Shown piece after piece: positions 20,601 through 32,600 of a stretch of 64,000 nt of DNA. The translations under genes were made by a program, and so were the position numbers. Source of the DNA: Siphonodentalium dalli (lineage: Eukaryota > Mollusca > Scaphopoda > Gadilida > Siphonodentaliidae); the NCBI GenBank assembly GCA_032622095.1, contig CP136064.1, positions 190,577,794 to 190,641,793 of the forward strand, written 5' to 3'. Position 1 is the first letter of the stretch, and every line of letters starts with the position of its first letter. The notes beneath the pieces are model-generated. The model did not search any database and was not told the DNA's origin. It saw only the letters and a program-made list of their open reading frames with translations.

Positions 20601-23600
20601 CAGAACAGGGAGACTTGAAGTCTCCCTCCAGGAAATTTAGGGAGACTTCAGGAAATTTAGGGAGACTTCAGGGAGAAGTGGGGAGACTACCAAAAATTGA
20701 CAATTTTCAATTATCGCTTTATTTTATAACATCTGACAATAAAAATTTTAAAAAGATAAAATAAGAAATAAAACTAAAAAAATTTGACTTTATCTGAAAT
20801 TAGCTTAATTAATTGTTATTATACATTTAAAAATTTTGGAAATGTTTTGTGTAGCTATCATTTAAGCAAGACAATTATCAAGTTACAGTAGTAGTTAATT
20901 TTTTAACTAAATGAAAGTAGTATTATTTCCTAGACTGCAGCTTGGAAGATACGTTTGTACAGTCTGACTTATGATGCATGTAACTTTGTAAGTTTAATTT
21001 GGTCACGGCTGTAATGTGGGTGTCCGCTAAAATAAACAATAAGGACTAACTAAGGCCACATAAAAAAAGGTGTTTGTTTCTCAAGGATTTTTTTTTTTCA
21101 AAAGTGATGAGGGAGGCAGGTATATGTTATTATTATTTATTTCAAATTTTTCAGATGAGGGAGGCAGGTTTTTGTTTTTTATAATTTTATTTTAATGATA
21201 CCGTGTAACAAAACACTCATTATTCAAATTTATCATATAACATGGAAAGCCTTAGGTGGTGGACAGAGTACATGCAGCTAAATGATAACAGATCTGAAAT
21301 GGGAAAGTATCTGAAAGTCTGAAACTATATTCCATTTGGGAAGGAATTTATATATGCAATTAGAAATGATATGGAAGCAGACAAATTTTATTATTTTTAA
21401 ATTTTTGGGGTCATTATACCCAACGCAATGTTCAAACATTTTTGATAAAGAGCATGCCTTTTGAAATCCAAGTGTTCTCATTTCATTGAAACACACAAAG
21501 TCTCTCGATAAATCATCTCTTCTTGGTTTGCTGTTGTATGTTGGAAATGTGGTACTTTCCTTCTTCATTAGAATAGAAGTTCAAAAGCGTTTTTTTTTTA
21601 AATACATGAATCACCAGCATAATTTGGAACTGTAACATCAATGTCATCCTTTTTTATAATTATTTCGAATTGTATGTATCGACCGGACATCCGAACGTTG
21701 TTGCAACATCAGAGGCATTTAACTGTTCATCAACACAATAAAAATCCGATGTTTTCAATTTTGAAACAGTGTGAAAAGTGATTTCAGAATTGTTCGCCTG
21801 AGTTTCCTCTCGGTATTCAGTAAGAATAATCCGTTTGTTTTCGTCAATAACTTTCTCCCGAAGGAATTGAAAAGAATGTGTATTAGGGCATGGTATAACT
21901 GTCCATGGTACAAGGTGTTGAAGAGGTGCTCCCAGCTTCTTTCCAAACACGGCAACATTTATTAGTTTCGAGCGTGGCCATTTTTCATACAGGAAACAAC
22001 GAGGAGGTGCGCTCGATCTCGCAACCCGGAATCCGGTGTACTTTTACCACCAAAGAGGCATAACTCTATATACTTACATTGCTTTCATCCTGCCAATCTC
22101 AGTTTTTTAAGACGCAGCGGTCCTTGAGAAACGAAGTTGCATTTTTATGTGGCCTGACAAAGGAGTTGCAAAAGCTTTTATTAATTAAAGGCCTCCCTTA
22201 ATTAATGCCAACATCACTGGTATAATCCGATTAAAGCAATTAACTTGACATTATTTTATTTACGGAAGCGGTCTCTTCAAAAAGTCCGACGCGGTCTCTT
22301 CAAAAAGTCTGACGCGTTACCGAAACGAACTTCCGAAGCGCCTGGTACATACTCTGATAATGTCGTAATTGTTTTATATCTGAAAAGTGGGACGGCGGTC
22401 TTTTAAGTTAATTAAAACATTTATTTGTGACACTCACGATGGTCAGTAACAACACAGATGCGAACATCTCATCGTGTTTTCAGCGTGTCAAAACATTCGT
22501 GATTAACATTCATTACCGCAAAGGGATCAAACAAAGGCGACTGAATAACAACACAAAACAATAGGTCATATTTTATTTTTTATTTTAAACACTTGGGTCT
22601 TTGTCTGAATGTCTCTGCATCGTCGGTTTCTTTTTGGGATGGCCGCCACAATTGATCTATATACGGACATGTCCGGAAAAAAAACTAGAAAAAAAATTAA
22701 GGAAAAAAAAAAAAAAAAAAACCCTAAAATTGTAGGCGACTTCGATTTCGCCTTAGAGCAACGACAGGACGAAGTCAGCGACAGTAAGGCGACAATCTCG
22801 CCCGAGTCACCTTGTGAGCTGAGGCCTGATATGGGTTCAATTCCCGGTGGAGTCATCACTGACTTTGTATCCTATATCGCGCTCTGGGGGAGTTTCCAGT
22901 TACTCGCTGATGGCCAGTAGTTTTGCCGGGCATAATGGGTCATTATACCCCCCGCAACGAAGTTAGGGGGGGTATACTGGAGTCAGCTTGTCCGTCCGTC
23001 CGTCGTCCGTCCGTGGACACAAATTTGTCCAGAGTTTTTCTCAGTCGTTTTTTGATCAATTTCCGTGAAACTTGGCACAGACATCAACCACCATGGGAAC
23101 CTGTGCACCTGCGATTATGACCATTGTCCGACTTTTTTTGGTGGAGTTATCCCCCCTTTTTCGACTTAGAAAATTTTCGCAACATGTATACTTTTGTCCG
23201 AGCTTTTATTCCTACATTTTTTGGTCAATTTTTTAAAAACGTGGCACAGATATTTAGTACCACGGGAACTTGTGCACCTGCGATTATGACGTCTGTCCGA
23301 CATTTTTTGGTGGAGTTATCCCCCTTGTTTGACTTAGAATTTTTGTTGCAACATCCATAATTTTGTCCGAGCTTTTATTCCTACATTTTTCGGTCAATGT
23401 TTTTTAATCTTGGCACTGATATTTAGTACCATGGGAACCTGTGCACCTGCGATTATGACGTCTGTCCGACATTTTTTGTGTGGAGTTATTCCCCTTTTTC
23501 GACTTTCCCTCCACCAATAAAACTGGCAACATCGTGATATAGCACTGGCTGCTGAAAGCGATGTTAACACCAATAAATAAATTCTTGATGTCTCTAAGTC

Positions 23601-26600
23601 TTATTAAAAGACCCATTTAATTTTTGAGTAACTGATTATTTTTATTATAGTGCCTTCATATCTGGTTTTTATGACATAATAAAATATAATTAAAATACTA
23701 TAATTCATCGCCATTTGGAACTTCTTTGTCTCAAAAGGTACCCATAGAGTAATAGAAAATATCTGAAATCATAGAAACAATTCCCCCTTGTGGCTCCCAG
23801 AATGCAACAGAATTCAAACTGAGATAACAGCCCAGATGAAATTTGAGCACAGAACACATGTTGGTACCTCAACAAAAACATGTTCACAGTTTACATGTAT
23901 TACCCCGAATAAGTTGATAATATAATGTTTTGGAGCCTCCTCTTTCAAATGGTATATAACATGGCATATATTTTATATAATGTGATTTTGGGGTTCGATA
24001 CATCTTCCTCTCAGCAGATTGGCATGTTCCGAGAGACAACAGGAAGTATCTAAAAGCTAAATTCAGTTCAAAATCAGAACAAGTGTGTGGACATGCAAAT
24101 TAAATTTTATTTCCATATAACTCGACCCAAGGACATGCGCATTAGTTAGTTATTTCTAGCACACATTTCATGAATTAACATTTTGATCTAATTTTCAGAT
24201 CTTTTGAAATCGCTGCCAAAGTTAGGGAACCCAAATGTTAATGCCAAGTTTCGTCAAAGGAAACTACTTATAAACTATTTGTTTAAACATTACTTTCTGA
24301 GTCAAATACCTCGATAAAATTACACCTCATGCACCGCTACAAACTGATTTCCTCTAGGTAACTTAGTATTAAAGTATTTCATATTTTTTCGTCAATGTGT
24401 TTTACAATATTTATTGATCTTTCTCTAAGAAAGTTATAAATATTCTTCTGAGTTTGAAAGTATAATCAATTGTTTCCGTGATTTGGTTTTAGCTAAAAAT
24501 TAAATCATATAAATAGGTGGTCATGGTGTAATTATCGTTTGGAACTAAATTTGACCCCGCAGTTCTTGTCCTCATTTATGTGTATATCCCTAATCATATT
24601 TACAGGAGACTATGTTGTAAATAAGGCGGTTTATACTGGTGATGTTCAAATACCAGGGTATAGATTTCTGGTCAACGACCGGATCCAAACCAGGGTGATC
24701 TGACATTGTGTATATAAACGAGACTTGTGTAAATAGGAATTAACCATGCATAGTCAGGCAAGCAGTTTCCTTTTTAAATGTTCAGATAATATGTTCAACA
24801 AACAGCCATATACGGTCATAGCCTGTTTGTTGAACTTGTTATCTAAACATTTCCCACCAATGAATAGGATTCCTTCTTTACTTGTATTGACTTTTCGTTT
24901 GTCGTCTGCTCATTTCTAATGAACGTCTCTCCACACGTATAATAAACAATTCCAATATGTACTTTTATCACTGAATGGGAGAATATATTTACATAATAAG
25001 TTAAATAGTCCCATGCAAGGTCCAGACTTCGCAATAAACTAAGTACAAGTATATTGACACGGACACAATGAGTGTATTTCCAAATAGGGCCTACACCTTG
25101 AAAAAATATACTTTTAAGAATTTGTGTGATGTTTATCTTGGAGGAATTTTTTTTTTTTATCTTGGAGGAAGAGTTGCCAAATTCTGAGAGGAAGATCACC
25201 AAATCAGAACAAGGAATTATCATGGTAATAGTGAGAAAAAAGTTAATAAAGATTTTCAATCTAAATGTTAGACAGTCTGGTTGCATTCGGCATATATATT
25301 TAGTCCTTCTGGACAAGAACTATTCTTTAGATAGCTGCTGACAGTCCATAGTTCTGAAAATAGAACATTTTCTTCCCCCAAAAATTGATTCCAGACAGTA
25401 AGCATGTCTTCTTTTCAATTCTGTGACCTAAACAAATTTCAGAAATCTAAAATTAGCTCTTAGTGTGCTGCGACCAAGCCGGCAGTTAAATGGCATTTCT
25501 CCAGGGCAAAAGATCAACAAATACTGTATCTGTCAATTTTAATGGAGCCATTGTCTTAAAATTTGTTAACAAAATGACAACTTTGATATCACACCACCTA
25601 AATGAGATTTACCGAACCTGGGTAATAAAATGATCAGTTTCAGTATAAAAAAAATCCCATTTTGTGAACCAGGGTAAAACAAAATTCCCGAAACTGTAGG
25701 TTAACAACAAATTTGAATTAAGTACATTTCAATGTACCATGTACATTCTAAACAAACACAGCAAAACAGAATGGGCGTATTGGTTATTTACCAATATCTT
25801 AGCAAATAGATAAGACTTATTCCATTTATAGGTTTTTAGTTAATGATCAGAATTGTCATCTTGATTGAAGTTTGTTGAAATATTTTCAGATTTATAGATA
25901 TTTAAATGCTACTCGAAGAAAATTGCTATATTTTGAATTATTCAGATTTTCCAAAGACATTGAAAATAGAATATTGAGAAAACTATAAACCGTGGTCTTT
26001 TTAGCAGCATATTTCTTACCTCCCACCTGCATGATAACTGAAGTAGCAAATGTTACCAACAGTGAATATCTCATTGAGTTATAGCTGGACTGAGTGACCA
26101 GGGTAAAATTGGGGAATCATGTGGTTTTTAGTTGATGAATACCACGCATTCAAAATGGCCGAGGCGATCCCAAACATGACCAGAAATGAGGAAAAGGTTA
26201 ATAAACTAGGATAATGATATATTACATAGTATTTTGGCAGCTACAGGCATGTGCTATACAAGCTGATACCCCATTTGTGTCCAAACTCACAGTTGTCTAT
26301 TCTAACATTCTGACGAAAGCTGTCAGTCGAAGGAGTATTTCCAAACAAATAAGGTATCAGCTTGTTTTAAAAATAAAATGTCATGATTTGTGTCAGTTCC
26401 TCATATATTATGTTTTTGTGCGTTCGTACATTTTGAATGTATGGTAGTCATCAACCTCGAAACCACGTGATTCCCCAACATGAGGGTATGAGAACACTTT
26501 TGTTTATTGCAGAAATAACAGGGCAAGACAGGCCTGGCGTGGTGTCTGCACTCACCAGGATTGATATCATTGTTGACTCGGCCAGACAGAAGCTGCCCTT

Positions 26601-29600
26601 CACACACTTCCTGTCCTTCCCAATTACTGGAAACAGCATCAAGGATAAGTTTGAAGAATTCAAAGTTGATGTGATGAGGGATTGTGATGGGGTTAGTAGT
26701 TCCTCAATGAATAATCACGAGATTAACACAAGCCATCAGTCATATGCTACAGTAATGCCCTATATAATTGAGCCTTTTGTCTGAGATTATCTATGTGAGG
26801 ATTCATTATCTTCTCATCAACAAAGTTTCACAAAAGTTTTTCCTTGGAAGAGTTTTCCACAAAAATGTACACATAAATTACTATTTCTTTGGCTTCGGGG
26901 GTAAACAATATTTGAATCGAGTCAAGGAACCCACCCATAAAAGTTCAGACTGATCAGATATTGATTTTTTTAATTTGTTATTTCCCGAGATATGTAATTT
27001 TTGGCGGCCTGGTAAATATTTGTCAAGCCGATGGTCTCGGACAAAATTGCAGATGAAGATGAATAACTCTAAAATTAAGTGGCTTTGGATGTTAGATATT
27101 TGACATTCTGGCCAAATTTCATTGAACAAAATGTTGACAAATAAAAAAATTTGGGAAATTTTATATCATAGTTGACAGTGGTTTAATAGCATTATTTTGG
27201 CAATTAATCGATTCTGATAACTGAAGTGGCATTTCAAGAAATGTTGTTGTTGTTGTTGGAATCTGATGATAGGGCATCCATCGAATCAGATTGAGTACCT
27301 TTAAATATAATGAAAGTTGTCACTAATTATAACATGAATGTTGCATTGTCACCCGAAGAATTCTGAGCTCCGGCCATATCTTCATTGTTCAATATTTACA
27401 CAACTATTACATTCTTGATTTGAAAATTTTTCTCTCATGCAAACTATATTGAGTGATAGTACATGTACTATATACACAGGCAAGCCTTGAAATAGTGTCT
27501 GTCATTTGCAGAATGAGGTCCCCAGTTGGTGAATTTAGTGACGCTATCTCACTCTGTGGGCTAGCAGACCAAATTCACCCTCTGGGAACCTCATTCAGCT
27601 GAGGCCTCAACTGCCATGGGAGACCTAGGATCAGATTGAAGTTCCCCAGTTGAAGTTGGTGATGTTCACTGATTAGTGACCTCCATTATGCATTTTATCT
27701 TCTGAAAATTAGGGGTTATAGAAACTGAACAGAAGCAGAAAAGTACGGTAACTAAAACAAAGTTAATTTGAGACTAGAAATACATCCCAGGAGATGAGTC
27801 CTAAGCAGAATGATGTCCCCGGAGGGTGAATATTTAGTGATGCTAACCCGCTATGCAGGCTAGCATCACTAAATTTACCTTCTGGTGACCTCATTCTGCA
27901 AATGACATGCACAATTTCAATGCCTGTACAAAGGGCATTAATTCTAGAGACTATGAACGCAATGATAACGCTACAAGCTATGAGTGCAATATCTTGGCAA
28001 AGTATTCATTTTCGCTAATTTATTCTGCAGATATACAGGCTCAAATATGATGTGTGACTTTAAATATCAGCAAGCAAGATTTATTTTCATGTCAACTATT
28101 CTGATTATTTCAAGACAATTTACAAAATACATTTGAATTTTGTTTTAATTACTTGTACATATGTATGAATATTTTTATGGCCTTTTTCAATATTGGCATT
28201 TTTTCGACAACTAATGAAGTTTACCAAGCCTTGTTTCCAATGCAAAACCATACTATTTCAGGACAGAGGATTAGATCCCACAATTTTCCAGAATTCCAAC
28301 AAACTTCATTTAACGATGGGAACAATGGTGTTACTGAGTGACAAGGAAGTTTCAAAAGCAGCTTCATTATTGGAGGACATCAACGAGGATTTAATAAGGT
28401 AATCTGATGATTGTCGAATTAACTCTGTATAAATTCCAGGCACGGATAGAGGCAATTTTTGTCATATCGGAGACTATAAATTACATGTATATTTAAAAGC
28501 ATACAAAACGATTTCTGTCATAAATAAGGTAATCTGAAGATACATGTATATGATTTTTGTATGAGTTATAACACACTTGGGTATCTGTAAAAGAAGGCTG
28601 ATCGACCTGACCCAGTGAAATTGTGTATTATTGTACATGTCCTGTTATAATTTCAAACCTTTCATTGCTCTCCTGTTCAATCAGCTTACACACAATCAAT
28701 TCCAATTTCTTTGTGAGTTCCAACACATTCTACTTTGCATTGGTTGAGACCCGACAAAGGAGGGTGAATGGGTTTTTAAATAGATTTATGAACCAAATTT
28801 AGATATAAAATTGAAATCAACTCCTCACCATGCAACCGAACACTTACAGATGTTGAGGCTTGATCTGTTGATCATACATATCTATAGGACTCAACCTAAT
28901 TTATATATATCACGTAATACTAAATTGGACCCATTTTAGGCTTTCAATATGAACATACCTTTTTAAGATATTACTGCCAAAGATATCACTATAAATACCA
29001 GTAATAAAAAGTTTATATGTCAGTCAAAATACCTATCTCTTGGATTTCCCCATTTGAAACGAGCAGGAAGATATCTGTTTGACAACCACGTTTGAATGAT
29101 AATGGTCTACACTGAGGCAGTTAGCATTGACTTTATCTGTTTTCAGGCCGATTCTGAAGAATGTGCCAATGACCTGCGATATTGTTGGCCTTGAATACAT
29201 GAACGATGACCCTGGAGCCGTGGATGTGTTATATGCTAAAGTCAAATCTGTCAATGATGCTGACATGTAAGAGCCCTCTATATTATTTAGAGATTCATTG
29301 ATTCTTTATTTGTATAATATTTACAGGCTTATAACCATGGTGATAAGAAAAAAAGTTATATTATACAGGAGCGGCATGGCCGAAATTGGCCTTCTCCCCG
29401 TCTCCCCTACGTATACAAACATAAAGTGACAACTAATAAAGAGAAATGGTAAAAATACCATGGATGGAATATACTGTAAATGACTGCAGACAAATAATTT
29501 GTCCAAACCACTTGTGGGATGCACCTACATGTGTTGAAAAATAGGTAATGGCTGTTTTCATGGGCTTATTATAAAATATTTTAGAGATGTATTTCGGCAC

Positions 29601-32600
29601 CATCATTTTTTCTATGAAACCGAACTAATTCATCTTGTAAAGTACAACAGCATCCCAGTGATCACAATAGCCAGAACAATTTTTTGGCCATTGTGATATA
29701 TATAGGTAGTTTAATGTTTGAAATGTATTGCACTGGTACTGTAGCTAAGCACAGCACCTAATCTTTATGCTTGGTAAGGATAATCTGATGACATACATGG
29801 CCAACAACTTGCAGTATCACCAAATTCTTGTTTTAGATATATCATTATGGCAATCAAAATAGACTTGTATATTGTGTAACTGTAACATTGAACAATGTGA
29901 ATTATTCCCTACCTTTGGTTATTGGAGGGGTGTGAGTTTTACATGTGTTTGAGTCGTGTTCATGCTGTCGGTGGCCAATGACCAATTTTTTTTTGAAAAT
30001 GACCTAAAAAGGTTTCAAGCCTATGGTCAGCAATCACCTCTCACAATACCACCAGATATCACTAAAACCCTGACATTCATTAACCCTTCCATGACTGCAG
30101 CTTCCTGAAATTTTGTGAAAACCCTGTGCCAATGCATTCTCTTATATAAGCGAGTCTCGCATATATAAGAGAATACAATGGCCTAACAATATTTACCTCG
30201 ACCTTGTAAGCCAGTGCATTCTCTCTTATATGCGAGGCTCCCTATGGGAGACTCGCATATGTAAGAGAATGCACTGGCAGGATCTTTAATACTGCACCAG
30301 CACAGCTCCTGTTGTGAAAGGGTTGATAGTTAATCAGTAGTTGTTTGCTCATGCATGTTTTTATAACAATGTCTATACATGAACATGTTTTTTCCTCAGG
30401 GTAAGAAACTTGTTCAGCAGTTGGGCATTCAATGTAAAGTTTTCGAGGACCGATTTCTCTGGCACAAACTTCATGCCCAATGCCATCGAAGTGGATTCAT
30501 GTGATATAGCATAGAAGTCTGTAAAACAACTATCATCAGCAAGTACATGAAAAAAATAGATTGGCTTTATTCTTATTTTCATTATTAGTACATGTGTAAC
30601 TATCCAATAATGAGATCACGCATATCAAAATCATTGTTAAATAAACATTACTGTTACAGTGGAATTACCAAAAAAGTCCAATTATAAATTTATTCCGAGT
30701 CATAGATGGAAAGATACTTGAATCATACTTCACAAGTCATTTGAATAGTTCGTCCCATGAGTGCCCATACACGTAATTATATGTATTTTATATGATTGTG
30801 TTTTCGAAATTTGCTCAGTTTGACTTGCAGTGACAGTTGTATTGCCCGTGTGGGTCGTTCCCGACAGTGCAAGTCAAATCCCTTCGATTTTTGAGTCATT
30901 CTGAACTCCTTGACCCTTGACCTTATGGTACACAGAATGACGCGGATACAAGGATATTAATTGTCAGTGCATCAGGACAGTACTCCAAAACACAAGATGC
31001 ACACAAAATGTTATTTTTCACAATTGTTTGTTATATTTTGAAGAAATATGTCCTTAATTGATCCCCCGTTCACAAAAACGGTAATACCTTGTTTAATTTA
31101 ACCCTTCCATGACTGTGCCAATGCATTCTCTTATACATGCGAGTTATATATGCAGCATTAAAGATCCTGTGCCAGTGCATTATCTCATATATGCGAATCT
31201 CCCATAGGGAGCCTCATATATATAAGAGAATACATTGGCCTGGTAATATTTACCTTGACATTGTAAGCTAGTGCATTCATTTATATATATGAGAGGCTCC
31301 CTATGGGAGACTCGCATATATAAGAGATTGCACTGGCAAAGGATCTTTAATGTTGCATCAGCGCAGCTCCCTGCATGAAAGGGTTAATAGATAATTCAGA
31401 CGAAAATGGAAAACATTATCTTATAATTTCGCCGACCAAGATTGTGAAATTTTTGATTTGATCGAAAACCTGGTATTTGCAGGGACTTAATACCAAAGTT
31501 TAGTCAAAACATGACAGTAAATATCGGAAAACGTCAAAGCATTGAAATGTATTCTGAAAATCATATTCAAACTAAAATATTTTAACTTACTACACGATTA
31601 GCAATGTTTTTGTTGAAAACCACAGTTTTGTTTACATAATGGTTTCAACATGCAAAGTTTTGTTATTGGACAACTGTCAATAATGAATATGAGAACAAAG
31701 TTTATCAATTTCTCCAAGTTCTCCTTAATAAATATTACCTTCGCAATTTATATTCAGGTTGCAAATCCTCGCTGACAGGATCATGGATAAGATGTCATCA
31801 ACCAGCTTTATGCAACGAGATTTTGACAAAGTTAAGCTACACATAACTGTTATGAACACACTGATTAGGAAGGACCCCAGTGGAGCCTCAATAGTCAGGA
31901 GGTCAGACAGACCAAGGGGTGCAGAAAGGGAGTCATTTGATGCAACTAATATTCTCAAGGTATCAGCTATTTGTTCCATATTTTGTGCTTATTGGTTAGA
32001 AAAAAATTGTTACCCTTTTAAGGTTCAGCACTTGAGTGTGTCAACTTGAGGAATGAGCATTCTACCAATATTGTGGAAATTCGCTAAGCGCACTGGTTGT
32101 TCCATATCAAAACAAGACATCTGAATTGTTTTCAAATGTAAATATGTAGCCTTTCCTTTGGCCTGAATTAATCCAAGATTCACTTGAGGAAAAAATATTC
32201 TTCCAATGATAGAGGCACTGCAAATATTACATATTATAGATTGGTGACACATCTTTGCCATCTGTATATTGTTGAAAATAATTATGCTGAGCAAAATTAA
32301 TCCTTTTCTAGAATCTGAAGACATCATTTTAAAGGGGTATTGAACCCTAAATCCGGCCATTTATGGGACCATCTCCTTTTATACTCAACAGAATATATGC
32401 AACAAATGAATGAATTTGAGCCATGGATGAGTTCAAAATGCACTCATGTGCTCTCTGAACGATGCAAACAACATGATAATTATAATGAATATGATTTTTG
32501 ACTCCAGCCATAAATTCATTTTCATTATAATTACCATTGGTTGCATGATTTTCATCGTTCAGAGAGCACATGAGTGTATTTTGTGTCTCATAAATGGCCA

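Larger units (their letters stand above)
20497..22910 (+). repeat. tRNA-derived SINE split by a transposon
   Basis: The left part (20497-20580) has an A-box-like GTGACTCAGTTAGTAAGG. The right part (from 22829) restores a B box: joined across the insertion it reads GGGTTCAATTCCCGG. The SINE body continues to about 22910. The tRNA-like spacing of A and B boxes supports a Pol III SINE. Confidence 0.65.

Noticed and set aside
24843-25316. 157-codon minus-strand ORF in ASCC1 intron 2
   Set aside because: Composition like translated AT-rich intron; overlaps a small inverted repeat, no recognisable domain.
30080-31387. CRISPR-like array of spaced palindromes
   Set aside because: Only a few hairpins inside TTAA-bounded MITEs in animal DNA; no regular repeat-spacer pattern or cas genes.
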